From the NCBI GenBank assembly GCA_902810695.1, contig CADDYV010000032.1:1-39942 (forward strand): DNA of 39,942 nt, in the 5' to 3' direction. Position 1 is the stretch's first letter. Each line of letters starts with the position of its first letter. Shown here one piece after another: positions 15,141 through 24,348 of the stretch. Source of the DNA: Actinomycetota bacterium (GTDB lineage: Bacteria; Actinomycetota; Rubrobacteria; Rubrobacterales; Rubrobacteraceae). The translations under genes were made by a program, and so were the position numbers. The notes under the pieces were generated by a model. The model was given only the letters and a program-made list of their open reading frames with translations. It was not told the DNA's origin and ran no database searches.

Positions 15141-16603
15141 CCTCAGTAACGGAACGCATCAAGGTCGCGGGAGTCGAGGTCTCGCCCGACCACTTCATCG
15201 GCGGCGAGCGGGTGGCGAGCGAACGTCGCTTCGAGGACATCTCCCCGATAACGGGCGAGGTCATCGCGGAGGTCTCGCGCGCCGGAGAGGAGGAGGTTGA
15301 CCGGGCGGTGCGCGCCGCGCGCGACGCCTTCCCGGAGTGGGCCGCTTTGGGACCGGCGGGCCGCTCGCCCTACCTGCACCGCCTCGCCGACCTGATCGAT
15401 GCCAACGTCGAGAGGCTCGCCGCGGTCGAGTGCGAGGACATGGCGATGCTGCTGCGCTCTCTGCGGGCGCGCGTGATATCACGCGGGGCGCGCAACTACC
15501 GCTCCTACGCCGACCTCGCCGCTTCGTACGAGGAGCGCGACTGGCGCTCGCAGGGCACCTGGAACCGGGTGCAGCGGATGCCCGCCGGGCCTGCGGCGGT
15601 GATCACGCCGTGGAACGCCCCGTTCATGCTCTCGACCTGGAAGACCGCTCCCGCCCTCGCCGCCGGGTGCACGGTGGTCCTCAAGCCCGCCGAGTGGTCG
15701 CCGCTCTCGTGCTCGCTGCTCGCGGACCTCGCGGAAGAGGCCGGGTTCCCGCCAGGGGTCTTCAACGTGATCCAGGGCACCGGTGAGGAGGCCGGGGCGG
15801 CGCTGGTGGCGCACCCGCTGCTGCGGCGCATATCCTTCACCGGCTCCCCGGAGACGGGGCGTCTGATCGGGGTCTCGGCGGCCAAGAATCTCGTGCCGTT
15901 CACCGCCGAGTTGGGCGGGAAGGGGCCCCTGATCGTCTTCGAGGACGCAGACCTCGACGCCGCCGCGCAGAAGGCCGCCGGCCAGTACGACGACGCGGGG
16001 CAGGTCTGCCTCGCCGGGACGCGACTGCTCGTGCAGGAGCCGGTCCTTGAGCCGTTCCTGGAGCGGTTCCACGCCGGGGTGGACGCGCACGTGCTCGGCG
16101 ACCCGCGCGAGGACGCCACCACGGTCTCGCCGCTCATCCACCCCGACCACCTCAAGCGCGTCGAAGGGTTCGTCGAGCGCGCCCGCTCTGAGGGGCACAA
16201 CGTCGTGCGCGGCGGGCGGTGCTCGGACGCGGGGCCGCTATTCTACGAGCCCACCCTGATCGAACCGCGCTCGAACGACGCCGAGATCGTCCAGCGCGAG
16301 GTCTTCGGCCCCGTCCTCACCCTCCAGACCTTCGCCGACGAGGAGGAGGCCGTCGCTCTGGCCAACTCCACCGAGTACGGTCTGTCGGGCATCGTCTACA
16401 CCTCCTCTCTCGGCCGAGCCGACCGCGTCGGGAGGGCGGTGCGCGCGGGTGTGGTGTGGGTCAACACCTTCCTGGTGCGCGACCTGACCGCCCCCTTCGG
16501 TGGGATGGGCATCTCCGGCATCGGGCGCGAGGGCGGCGACTACGCGCTGGACTTCTACTCCGACCTGAAGACCCTCCAGATCCTGGAGGGCAGCACCCGA
16601 TGA
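15137..16603 (+). CDS. Aldehyde dehydrogenase (HpaE/DmpC-like semialdehyde dehydrogenase)
   Basis: A 488-residue NAD(P)-dependent aldehyde dehydrogenase. It shows the oxyanion Asn in VITPWNAPFML, the cofactor Lys in VVLKPAEWSPLS, ISFTGSPETGRLI, the general-base Glu in TAELGGKGP and catalytic Cys in DDAGQVCLAG (about residue 290). The C-terminal EVFGPVLTLQTF and GGMGISGIGREGG segments resemble 5-carboxymethyl-2-hydroxymuconate and 2-hydroxymuconate semialdehyde dehydrogenases. Its location after an extradiol dioxygenase supports oxidation of a ring-cleavage semialdehyde; oxidation of an amine-derived aldehyde (as PuuC does) is the alternative. The ATG at 15137 overlaps the ADC stop (ATGA). Confidence 0.92.
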   Translation: MTSVTERIKVAGVEVSPDHFIGGERVASERRFEDISPITGEVIAEVSRAGEEEVDRAVRAARDAFPEWAALGPAGRSPYLHRLADLIDANVERLAAVECEDMAMLLRSLRARVISRGARNYRSYADLAASYEERDWRSQGTWNRVQRMPAGPAAVITPWNAPFMLSTWKTAPALAAGCTVVLKPAEWSPLSCSLLADLAEEAGFPPGVFNVIQGTGEEAGAALVAHPLLRRISFTGSPETGRLIGVSAAKNLVPFTAELGGKGPLIVFEDADLDAAAQKAAGQYDDAGQVCLAGTRLLVQEPVLEPFLERFHAGVDAHVLGDPREDATTVSPLIHPDHLKRVEGFVERARSEGHNVVRGGRCSDAGPLFYEPTLIEPRSNDAEIVQREVFGPVLTLQTFADEEEAVALANSTEYGLSGIVYTSSLGRADRVGRAVRAGVVWVNTFLVRDLTAPFGGMGISGIGREGGDYALDFYSDLKTLQILEGSTR

Positions 16604-17883
16604 ACGACGAGGCCCTCCTCGCCGCCGTCGCCGCCGAGGCGAAGTGGATGGAGGACCTCCTCGTCCGCCTCGTCGAGGCCCCGACCGTCCTCGGAGAGGA
16701 GGAGCCGGGACAGGAGATCATGGAGGAAGCTTTCGCCGGCTGCGGGCTCGAAGCGCGCAGCGTGCCGCTCGACGCCAGCGCTTTGCGCACCGCAACGGGC
16801 TCCTCCCCGTTTACCTGGGACGTGAGCGGCAAGCGCAACGTCGTGGCCGACTGGCAACCCGGCGACGAGGGCGGGCGCTCGCTGATCCTCAACGGCCATG
16901 TGGATGTCGTCCCGCTGGCCAACGAGGAGTTGTGGACGCACCCGCCCTTTAAGGCGGTACGCGAGGGCGACTGGGTCTATGGCCGTGGGGCCGGAGACAT
17001 GAAGGCGGGTCTCGCCGCGATGACCGGTGCGGTGCGGGCACTCATCCGCGCCGGGTACGCACCTGCAGCCCCACTCCAGTTGCAGTCCGTGGTGGAGGAG
17101 GAGTGCACGGGCCACGGCGCCCTGCAGTGCCTGCTCGACGGGGCGCATGCGGACGCGTGCATCATCACCGAGCCGCACCCAGACCACATAACCGTGGCCC
17201 AGGTCGGGGTGCTGTGGTTCCACGTAGACATCGCCGGCATTCCGGCGCACGCGGCCCGCGCGAGCCGGCTCGGCTTCAACGCCATTGACGCCGCGTGCGG
17301 TGTGCTGGCGGCGCTCCGAAACCTGGAGGAGCACCTCAATGTGGACCCACCGGCGCCTTTCGACACATTCGAGCACCCCATCAACCTCAATCCGGGTGTG
17401 ATATCGGGTGGCGACTGGCCCTCTACCGTCGCGGCTTCCTGCACGCTCTCATGCCGGATCGGACTGTATCCTGGGCAGGAGCCCGAGGAGATGCGCACCC
17501 TGGTCGAAGAGGCGGTCGCCGAAGCTGCAGAGTCAGATCCCCGGCTATCCAACAACCCGCCGCGGGTGCGCTACGAGGGTTTCTCGTGCGAGGGATCTAT
17601 CGTGGATCGTAACGAACCGGTCGTCACCGCGCTCTCGGATGCGTACTCGCGCGTGCATGAGGAGAGGCCCGAGCTGCTGGCTACGACCGCCACGACTGAT
17701 GCCCGCCACTTCATAAGGGCGGGAATACCTGCCGTTTGCTTCGGCCCGCGTGCGGAGCAGATCCACGGTATTGACGAACGCGTCTCGCTGCGCTCGGTTA
17801 TCGAGTCCGCGCAGGTGCTCGGGCTCTTCATCAGGGACTGGTGCGGCCTCATCCGAGAGTCGAACCGAAAGGAGAGAAAGTAA
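16600..17883 (+). CDS. M20 family amidohydrolase (ArgE/DapE-like deacylase)
   Basis: A 427-residue M20 zinc amidohydrolase. Visible metal and catalytic motifs are LILNGHVDVVPL (His-x-Asp), YGRGAGDMKAGLAAM (bridging Asp), SVVEEECTGHGAL (Glu-Glu) and the late IPAVCFGPRAEQIHG (His). The dimerisation lid insertion (IAGIPAHAARASRLGFNAI) is present. Family members hydrolyse N-acyl amino acids or other amides. In this operon it could release an N-acyl or N-gamma-glutamyl group or open an amide intermediate. The ATG at 16600 overlaps the aldehyde dehydrogenase stop (ATGA). Confidence 0.88.
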   Translation: MNDEALLAAVAAEAKWMEDLLVRLVEAPTVLGEEEPGQEIMEEAFAGCGLEARSVPLDASALRTATGSSPFTWDVSGKRNVVADWQPGDEGGRSLILNGHVDVVPLANEELWTHPPFKAVREGDWVYGRGAGDMKAGLAAMTGAVRALIRAGYAPAAPLQLQSVVEEECTGHGALQCLLDGAHADACIITEPHPDHITVAQVGVLWFHVDIAGIPAHAARASRLGFNAIDAACGVLAALRNLEEHLNVDPPAPFDTFEHPINLNPGVISGGDWPSTVAASCTLSCRIGLYPGQEPEEMRTLVEEAVAEAAESDPRLSNNPPRVRYEGFSCEGSIVDRNEPVVTALSDAYSRVHEERPELLATTATTDARHFIRAGIPAVCFGPRAEQIHGIDERVSLRSVIESAQVLGLFIRDWCGLIRESNRKERK

Positions 17884-19415
17884 TGTCCAACGTCGAGTCA
17901 ACAGCCACCCCAACGCCAGGTGCGGCGGAGTCCGGGAAGCTCCACCGGCGGGCACTCGGGGTGCCGGATCTCGTGTTTTTCATCGTCGCCGCCTCGGCGC
18001 CGCTGACCGCTGTAGCAGGCGGCCAGGCAACTACCTACCTGGTAACGGGCAACAAAGCCGTTCCGTTCATGTTTATTCCGCTCGGGATCGTGCTCGGGCT
18101 GTTCTCGATCGGCTACGCGGCGATGAGCCGCTACGTCGCCAACGCGGGCGCGTTCTATTCATACGTTTCCCGCGGTCTCGGCAAGCTGTCGGGTGTTGGC
18201 GCCGCCTTCGTGGCGCTCATCGCCTACAACTCCATGCAGATAGGCATCTACGGCCTCTTCGGCGTGGCACTCGGCGCGTTCATGTCCGGCAGGCTCGGCA
18301 TCAACGAGCCGTGGTGGGTGTGGTGTCTGCTCGGCTGGGCCATCATCGCCGTTCTGGGCGTGCTCCGGATAGACCTCAACGCCCGGGTGCTGGCCGTCCT
18401 CTTGATCCTCGAGGTGCTCGTCGTCGCGCTCTTTGACCTCGCGGTTCTGGGCCATCCCGGTCCCCAGGGGCTTGATATGGTCGGCTTCAACCCGGGCGTC
18501 GCGTTCGGCACGGCGGCAGGCTCTGCGCTCACGTTCAGCGTCGCCTCTTTCGTGGGTTTCGAGTCGGCGGCGATCTACTCCGAGGAGTGCCGCAACCCTA
18601 GCCGGACGGTCGCCCGGGCAACGATCCTGGCCGTCAGCCTGATCGCCTTTTTCTACGCCACCTCTAGCTGGCTGGTTGGGGTGGCCGCAGGCCCCGACAC
18701 GATAGTCAACCCGCAGGCCATGCTTAAAGCTGGATACGCTACCGCCGGCAACCCGGACCCGACGACGGTTCTGTTTATCGCGGGGCAGCAGCGCCTCGGT
18801 GCGATCTGGGGAGACGCCGCGTCGCTGTTGTTCGCCACTAGCCTGTTTGCCGCGCTGCTCTCTTTCCACAACGCGGTCGCCCGCTACACCTTCGCCCTGG
18901 GCCGGGAGGGCGTGCTCCCGCCGGTGTTCGGTCGCGTGCACGCGAACACGGGGGCGCCCGTGATCTCCTCGCTCGCCCAGTCGGTCCTGGCGGTTGTAGT
19001 GTTCGGCATCTTCGCGATTATCGGGGCGGACCCTCTGCTCAAGCTCTTTACCTGGCTGACCAACCTGGGTGCCCTGGGCGTGCTCTTGCTGATGACGGCG
19101 GCGTCTTTTGCGGTCGTGGGCTACTTCAGGCGACACCCCGAGCAGGAGTTGAGCCGCTGGGCGTCGGCCATCGCGCCATCGGTCGCCGGAGTGCTCCTGC
19201 TGATCGTGCTCGTGCTCGGCGTGGCGAACTTCAACGTCCTCATCACGGGCTCGACCGAGGCCCCGACGAACATCATGACGATCATACTCCCCATAATCTT
19301 GTTCGGGGGTGGACTCGCCGGTCTCGTTGTCGGCTCGGTGCTGAGGTCCCGCCGGCCCGACGTCTACCGCCGGATCGGTGCGGGCGCGGAAGCCGAGCGG
19401 CCACCGCAGCAGTGA
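17883..19415 (+). CDS. APC superfamily amino acid/amine permease
   Basis: A 510-residue membrane transporter with about 12 helices. The first helix HRRALGVPDLVFFIVAASAPL carries the APC unwound motif region, followed by GGQATTYLVTGNKAVPFMF. The central VASFVGFESAAIYSEECRNP and RTVARAT (helix 6 to loop 6-7) are signatures of amino acid-polyamine-organocation transporters. It starts at ATG 17883, sharing the A of the M20 stop (TAATG), behind AAGGAGAG. In the operon it is the natural uptake system for the amino acid or amine that the other enzymes process, as PuuP is for putrescine. Confidence 0.93.
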   Translation: MSNVESTATPTPGAAESGKLHRRALGVPDLVFFIVAASAPLTAVAGGQATTYLVTGNKAVPFMFIPLGIVLGLFSIGYAAMSRYVANAGAFYSYVSRGLGKLSGVGAAFVALIAYNSMQIGIYGLFGVALGAFMSGRLGINEPWWVWCLLGWAIIAVLGVLRIDLNARVLAVLLILEVLVVALFDLAVLGHPGPQGLDMVGFNPGVAFGTAAGSALTFSVASFVGFESAAIYSEECRNPSRTVARATILAVSLIAFFYATSSWLVGVAAGPDTIVNPQAMLKAGYATAGNPDPTTVLFIAGQQRLGAIWGDAASLLFATSLFAALLSFHNAVARYTFALGREGVLPPVFGRVHANTGAPVISSLAQSVLAVVVFGIFAIIGADPLLKLFTWLTNLGALGVLLLMTAASFAVVGYFRRHPEQELSRWASAIAPSVAGVLLLIVLVLGVANFNVLITGSTEAPTNIMTIILPIILFGGGLAGLVVGSVLRSRRPDVYRRIGAGAEAERPPQQ

Positions 19416-20866
19416 GCCCGCAGCCAGATGCGGCGCGGATGGGATCTGCGCCGCAACACGAGCAGGCCGACCTCCCCGCACTCGCCAACCGCGAAGGTGT
19501 TCTGACCGACCTGAGCCGCGTCATCACAGACGCCTGGGCATCCTTCGATGTGCCACGATCTTCCGAGCCGCAGCTCAGCGACGCCCTGGCTGCGCGTCTC
19601 GAAGCGCCGCTCCCCGAAGAGGCGGGCGACGCCGAGGAGGCCCTGGAGGATGCGGCCCGCATCCTGGATGCCAGTGTCTCTCCTTCGCGGCCGCTCTTCC
19701 TCGGCTATATCGGCTCTACGGGACTGGAGATCGGGGTGCTGGCATCCGCTCTTTTGGCAACCTACGACGTGAACCTCGCCACCTCTGCTGGCGGGGCGGA
19801 CCTGGTCGAACAGCAAACCCTGCGCTGGCTCGCGGAGTTCGTTGGTTTTCCGCTCGCGGAAGGCGCCTTCACCAGCGGCGGCATGACGTCGAACCTCACG
19901 GCGCTGCTCGCCGCGCGCGAGCGGGCGCTGCCGGGGTCCCGCGCCCAGGGGCTCGACGGCCGGCGGGCGGCGGTGTACTGCTCCGAGGAGGCCCACCACT
20001 CGGTGGTCCGTGCCGTCGAGGTCTGCGGGCTGGGAAGTGGTGCCGTCCGCCGCATTCCTATTGACAGCCGGCGTCGAATGAGGCCGGAGGCGCTCGATGA
20101 GGCGTTATCCTCAGACATCTCCGCCGGAGTCGTGCCCGTGGCCGTGGTGGCGACCGCGGGGACGACGCTCACGGGAGCCGTGGACCCACTTAGTGCGATA
20201 GCTGATGTTTGCACGCGCCACGGCGCATGGCTGCACGTTGATGGCGCGTACGGGCTTCCGGGGGCGGCTGCGCCGAGTACAGCATCGTTATTTGCCGGTC
20301 TGGAGCGCGCCGACTCGGCAACCGTTGATGCGCACAAGTGGCTCGGCGTGCAGAAGAGCTGCAGCGCCGTCCTGATGCGGGAAGCCGGGCGGCTGCAGGC
20401 GGCGTTCGGCCACGAGGAGCAGTACATGCCGCACGACGGCGACGTCGCCAACCCGGTTGACCGAACGCTCGAGTACTCGCGCCCGTTTCGTTCCCTGAGA
20501 CTGTGGATGGCCTTCCGCGTCCACGGTGCCGTCCAGTATAGAGCCTGGATCGAGCGTGCCCTCGCCAACGCCCGCCACTTCACCGACTTGTTGCGCGCGA
20601 CGCCCGAGTTCGAGCTTCTCCACGACCCGATGCTCTCGATCGTCTGCTTTCGGCACGCGCCGCCCGGCGTTGACAACCTCGACTCGCACAACATCCGGCT
20701 CGCCCGCGAGATGCAGCGCGACGGGCGCGTCTTTCTCGCCCCCGCCTCTGTTGACGACCGGGCCTGCCTGCGCGCATGTTTCGTTAACTTCCGCACGACG
20801 TTCGAGGAGGTCGAACACGTGCTAGAGGTTGCCCAGGAGATCGGCCACAGCCTGAGCCGGGGCTGA
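19412..20866 (+). CDS. PLP-dependent group II decarboxylase (aromatic-amino-acid decarboxylase-like)
   Basis: A 484-residue fold-type I PLP enzyme. The PLP lysine lies in ATVDAHKWLGVQKS (about residue 309). The phosphate-binding and stacking regions appear as FTSGGMTSNLTALLAA and CSEEAHHSVVRAVE, and the Asp contacting the pyridine nitrogen in WLHVDGAYG. The C-terminal EYSRPFRSLRLWMAFRVHG is typical of DOPA/tyrosine/tryptophan or glutamate decarboxylases. It would decarboxylate an L-amino acid to the amine. Last gene of the operon; the GTG at 19412 overlaps the permease stop (GTGA). It may create the amine that the ligase gamma-glutamylates, which fits an amino acid imported by the adjacent permease. 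The specificity is not determinable here. Confidence 0.9.
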   Translation: MSPQPDAARMGSAPQHEQADLPALANREGVLTDLSRVITDAWASFDVPRSSEPQLSDALAARLEAPLPEEAGDAEEALEDAARILDASVSPSRPLFLGYIGSTGLEIGVLASALLATYDVNLATSAGGADLVEQQTLRWLAEFVGFPLAEGAFTSGGMTSNLTALLAARERALPGSRAQGLDGRRAAVYCSEEAHHSVVRAVEVCGLGSGAVRRIPIDSRRRMRPEALDEALSSDISAGVVPVAVVATAGTTLTGAVDPLSAIADVCTRHGAWLHVDGAYGLPGAAAPSTASLFAGLERADSATVDAHKWLGVQKSCSAVLMREAGRLQAAFGHEEQYMPHDGDVANPVDRTLEYSRPFRSLRLWMAFRVHGAVQYRAWIERALANARHFTDLLRATPEFELLHDPMLSIVCFRHAPPGVDNLDSHNIRLAREMQRDGRVFLAPASVDDRACLRACFVNFRTTFEEVEHVLEVAQEIGHSLSRG

Positions 20867-20889
20867 GAGAAACCACCAAACCGTACGAA

Positions 20890-20911
20890 GGTACAGGCCG
20901 AAAACCGTACC
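20890..20911 (+). terminator. Possible hairpin terminator after the catabolic operon
   Basis: GGTAC-A-GG / CC-GTACC with a CCGAAAA loop follows the last operon gene by 23 nt. The stem is about 7 bp with one bulge and no T tract follows, so it would be weak or factor-dependent. Confidence 0.3.
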
Positions 20912-20982
20912 CTCGCACGATGGGCAAAACGCCATTGCGTATCACAATACCTGCACGAAACGAGCCGCGGTGGAGGTGCCGG

Positions 20983-21387
20983 ATGAAGAATAACGAGTTG
21001 CTGGCGCAGGTAGAGCGCGAGGTACTGGGGTGGCCCGGAGTCTGGAAAAAGAGGGACGAAGATGGCGTGGGCGGAATCGGCGTAAGCGGATACAGGTACG
21101 GATATCCCGAGACCGGGGGACCCCAGATCGGGCACATCCACGACAACGGCCACGCCGACTTCCGGTTCCCGAGAGAGGTCCGGGATGAGCTGATCCAGTC
21201 CGGACGCGCAATCCCCCATCCCGCCTTCCCGAACAGCCGGACGACGGTAAGCTACATGATACGAAGCAAGGAAGACGTGCCCGGCGCTGTGGAGCTCTTC
21301 CGCATGAACTACGAGCGACTCAAGGAATCCGCCGGACGGCGGGCCACTCGGCGCAAGGAGCGAAGCGGGCCGACACCGGAGCCGTGA
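20983..21387 (+). CDS. DUF5519 (luciferase-like domain) protein
   Basis: A 134-residue small protein that I place in the DUF5519 or 'luciferase domain' family from KNNELLAQVEREVLGWPGV, the GPQIGHIHDNGHADFRFP segment, and AIPHPAFPNSRTTVSYMI. The family is widespread, often annotated luciferase, but no activity is established. The ATG at 20983 has GGAGG about 10 nt upstream; the in-frame ATG at 20920 lacks one. It lies 116 nt downstream of the decarboxylase gene and could be read through from the operon, though nothing in the sequence ties it to the pathway. Confidence 0.75.
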   Translation: MKNNELLAQVEREVLGWPGVWKKRDEDGVGGIGVSGYRYGYPETGGPQIGHIHDNGHADFRFPREVRDELIQSGRAIPHPAFPNSRTTVSYMIRSKEDVPGAVELFRMNYERLKESAGRRATRRKERSGPTPEP

Positions 21388-21427
21388 GGAGGCAAACCCC
21401 GGTTATCGACCCGCTGGGATGCGCCAG

Positions 21428-22570
21428 TCAGCGGATGACGGGCCGCTTGTCTTTATGCAGGGAATTCATCAACTCCTGGCTCGCGTGCAGGTGGTCCTGC
21501 ACGAACTTCTGCGGGGTCAGCGCCATCCACTGGTTTAAGGATACATCGGCGAAGTGGTCGCTACGGAACATCTCCAGAAAACGCAGCGGTCCCTCGCCGG
21601 TGTTCTGGATGTAATGGCCCATGGCGAAGGGCACATAGCCCACGTCTCCCGCCTGGCAATCGAAGGTGCGGGCATGGGCTTCGGCTGCGAAGACGGTCAT
21701 GCGCCCCTTGCCCTCGATGTAGTACTGCCACTCGTCGTTGTTGGGGTGCCAGTGCATCTCGCGCATGCCGCCCGGCTCAAGCTCTACCAGCGCCGCCGCC
21801 ACGGTGGTAGCGGCGGGGAAGTTGGTGGAGTCGGTGATGCGCACCTGTCCGCCACTCGTCCGGATCGGCTCCTGCTCCAGCATCCGATGGCTGAAGTTTG
21901 TCGTGCCGTTTGGGGCGGAGACCTTCTCGCTCTCGAGCGGTCCGGGCACCTCGCCCTGGAAGATGTAGTGCTCACCCGAAGGAATATCCGCGAAGGCGCC
22001 CTCCGGCACGCCGAAGTTCGCCGCCAGCACGTCCTTCGGGGTGTGCGCGAACCAGTCGGTGATACTGAAGGTGCTGTTCTCGGAGAAGCTGCCATCGTCG
22101 AAGACCAGGATGAACTCGGCTCCCTCTTCGAGGCCCTGTATCGAGTGCGGGATGCCTGAAGGGAAGTTCCACAAATCTCCCACCCCGACATCATCTATGA
22201 AGTTGCGTCCTTCCTGGTCCACCGCCGTGATCCGGGCCCGCCCGTGGAGCATGAAGGCCCACTCGGCTTCCTTGTGCCAGTGCATCTCCCTGACTCCGCC
22301 CGGCGTCAGGCGCATATTCACTCCCGCCAGCGTCGTTGCGATCGGCAACTCGCGCACCGTTACCTCGCGCGACCAGCCACCTTCCTCCATCCGGCGGTGG
22401 GTGTCGGAGTAAGAGAACTTCAGGTTGTAGAACGTGCCCGAGTCGGTCTCCGGGGGAACCGAGAGGTCCGGGTTCTGGAGATCCCTCTCAATGTTTCTGG
22501 GACCGGGGTCGGTCGCACCAGCATTCCCCCTTATCGGCTGCGGCACCCGATCCCGAGATGACCCGCTCAT
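21428..22570 (-). CDS. oxdC: Oxalate decarboxylase, bicupin
   Basis: A 380-residue bicupin. Both manganese sites are visible: cupin 1 with [20 protein letters not shown] and PHSIQGL, cupin 2 with [18 protein letters not shown] and GHYIQNTG. The flexible lid reads FSENSTFS; the SENST loop with its Glu is the hallmark of decarboxylase rather than oxidase activity. It should convert oxalate to formate and CO2. Length matches Bacillus OxdC (about 385). There is no signal peptide, so the protein is probably cytoplasmic. The ATG at 22570 follows AAGGAGG. A formate-using enzyme or oxalate transporter is not visible in the window. Confidence 0.95.
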   Translation of the reverse strand: MSGSSRDRVPQPIRGNAGATDPGPRNIERDLQNPDLSVPPETDSGTFYNLKFSYSDTHRRMEEGGWSREVTVRELPIATTLAGVNMRLTPGGVREMHWHKEAEWAFMLHGRARITAVDQEGRNFIDDVGVGDLWNFPSGIPHSIQGLEEGAEFILVFDDGSFSENSTFSITDWFAHTPKDVLAANFGVPEGAFADIPSGEHYIFQGEVPGPLESEKVSAPNGTTNFSHRMLEQEPIRTSGGQVRITDSTNFPAATTVAAALVELEPGGMREMHWHPNNDEWQYYIEGKGRMTVFAAEAHARTFDCQAGDVGYVPFAMGHYIQNTGEGPLRFLEMFRSDHFADVSLNQWMALTPQKFVQDHLHASQELMNSLHKDKRPVIR

Positions 22571-22861
22571 AATTACCTCCTTCTAAAACCACAGGACATC
22601 CGTCCTGCTCCATCTTTTTAATCTCTACCCGCTCGTTCTGAACGGAAACGCAATTAAGGCAGACCGTAGTGGCCGCTCTCAACATAACGAGCAGCGATCC
22701 ATCTATAACGTTGATTTTGGTCAGTATGCGAAGTGCGCGGGGGTGAACTTTGATCCTGAAGTTGCATCTAGTCCGAACAAGGTAGTACTCTTGTCGCAAG
22801 GCGCATGGATCGAGGCGATCATGCCCGTAATAAAAAGCTAGAGAATGGGGAGTGATCCGGG
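22571..22861. other. Divergent intergenic region between oxdC and the sugar porter
   Basis: 291 nt that must hold promoters for both neighbours. A small hairpin CAGGAC-ATCC-GTCCTG (22592-22607) lies in the oxdC leader, 22 nt before its start. I could not fix a convincing -35/-10 pair on either strand. An open minus-strand frame runs through part of it (LLVMLRAATTVCLNCVSVQ) but continues out of phase across the oxdC start and is probably chance. Confidence 0.5.
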
Positions 22862-24334
22862 ATGGAAAGTAATGTACCGGAGGGTGGGCAGGGGGCGCAC
22901 GCACAAATAATCGCACTGAGGCCGAATCGCTTTGTAATCGTAGCGGCGGTGGTCTCGGCGCTGGGTGGTCTTTTGTTCGGGTTTGATACCGGGGTGATCT
23001 CCGGGGCCCTGCTATACATCAAGCCGGAGTTTCATCTCTCGGCCACCGGACAGCAGGCGGTGGTCAGCGCGCTGCTCCTGGCCGCCATCGCCGGGGCGCT
23101 CTCCGGGGGACCGCTCTCCGATGGGGCGGGACGCAGGCGGACCCTGACCAGCGCGGCGATTCTGTTTGTGGTCGGGGCCCTCGTCGCCGCCACGGCGCAG
23201 GCATTCTGGTGGCTCATCGTCGGGCGCATACTCCTGGGGCTCGCCATAGGGGCCGCCTCGCAGGTGGTGCCGGTCTACATAGCCGAGATATCACCTCCCC
23301 GTTTTCGGGGGGCTCTGGTCTCTTTGCAGCAGCTCATGATCACGGTGGGCATCCTGCTCTCCTACCTCGTCGACTACGCCTTCTCCGGGTTTGGGGGATG
23401 GCGCTGGATGCTAGGCGCCGGGGTCGTACCGGGGGTGGCACTGTTCGTCGGGATGCTGTTTTTGCCCGAGAGCCCCCGGTGGTTTTTGGCAGAGGGCAGG
23501 CGCGAGGAAGCGTTATCGGTTCTGAGGCGCTCGCGGCCCGTAGGGACCGACGTGGGGGCCGAGGCGGACGAGATAGAGCGGGTGCGCAAGGCTGAGGCCC
23601 GCTACAGCTACCGGGACCTGCTCGCCCCGGCGGTCAGGCCGGCACTCTTGATCGGCGTGGGTATCGCCTTCTTCAACCAGCTCTCCGGGGTGAACGCGGT
23701 CATCTACTATGCGCCCACCATCATCCACGACGCGGGCTTCGGCAGCTCGGCCTCGATACTCGCCACCACCGGCATCGGGCTGGTCAACACCTCCGTCACC
23801 ATCGCGGCGCTGTTCCTGATCGACCGGGTGGGCAGGAGGCCGCTTTTGTTCACGGGCATGAGCATAGTTCTCCTCGCCCTGATCGGACTCGGGGTAGCAT
23901 ATTTGCTCCCCGGAGGCTCTTCCCTGTCCAACTACCTCCTGCTCGGGGGCCTTCTGGTCTACATCGCGGCGTTCGCCTTCAGCCTGGGGATAGCCATCTG
24001 GCTGCTGAACTCGGAGATATATCCTCTGGAGGTGAGAGGCAAGGGGGCGGCGGCTGGAGCCATGACCCACTGGGTCTTCGACTTCATAATCGCCTCGACG
24101 GTGCTCTACCTCTTCAACAGCATCACCCCCACCGGCACCTTCTGGCTGTACGGGGCGTTCGTGGTGGTGGGGATCATCTTCCTCTGGCGCCGCCTGCCCG
24201 AGACCAAGGGCAGAACTCTCGAAGAAGTCTCCGAAGACCTCGCCAAGCGGGCCTCTGTTTCCCAGACGCCCCAGGAGGTTGTAAGCAGCACCATCGAAGG
24301 CGAAGAACAGGAAAGTCCAGAACGGAGGGGTTAG
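22862..24334 (+). CDS. Sugar porter, major facilitator superfamily
   Basis: A 490-residue, 12-helix MFS sugar porter (XylE/GalP/AraE type). Characteristic motifs are LGGLLFGFDTGVISGALLYI (helix 1), DGAGRRRTL (loop 2-3), FLPESPRWFLAEGR (end of helix 6), NQLSGVNAVIYYAP (helix 7 sugar site), DRVGRRPLL (loop 8-9) and PETKGRTLEEV at the C-terminal end. It should take up a monosaccharide with protons. It faces, across a short gap, the GH2-GH30 glycosidase pair, so a released hexose or pentose such as galactose is a reasonable substrate. The ATG at 22862 has GGAG upstream. Confidence 0.93.
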   Translation: MESNVPEGGQGAHAQIIALRPNRFVIVAAVVSALGGLLFGFDTGVISGALLYIKPEFHLSATGQQAVVSALLLAAIAGALSGGPLSDGAGRRRTLTSAAILFVVGALVAATAQAFWWLIVGRILLGLAIGAASQVVPVYIAEISPPRFRGALVSLQQLMITVGILLSYLVDYAFSGFGGWRWMLGAGVVPGVALFVGMLFLPESPRWFLAEGRREEALSVLRRSRPVGTDVGAEADEIERVRKAEARYSYRDLLAPAVRPALLIGVGIAFFNQLSGVNAVIYYAPTIIHDAGFGSSASILATTGIGLVNTSVTIAALFLIDRVGRRPLLFTGMSIVLLALIGLGVAYLLPGGSSLSNYLLLGGLLVYIAAFAFSLGIAIWLLNSEIYPLEVRGKGAAAGAMTHWVFDFIIASTVLYLFNSITPTGTFWLYGAFVVVGIIFLWRRLPETKGRTLEEVSEDLAKRASVSQTPQEVVSSTIEGEEQESPERRG

Positions 24335-24348
24335 CGTACTACCGGACC

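Noticed and set aside
22571-22740. Small Cys-containing minus-strand frame ahead of oxdC
   Set aside because: It continues out of phase through the oxdC start, which has its own strong Shine-Dalgarno site; most likely chance.
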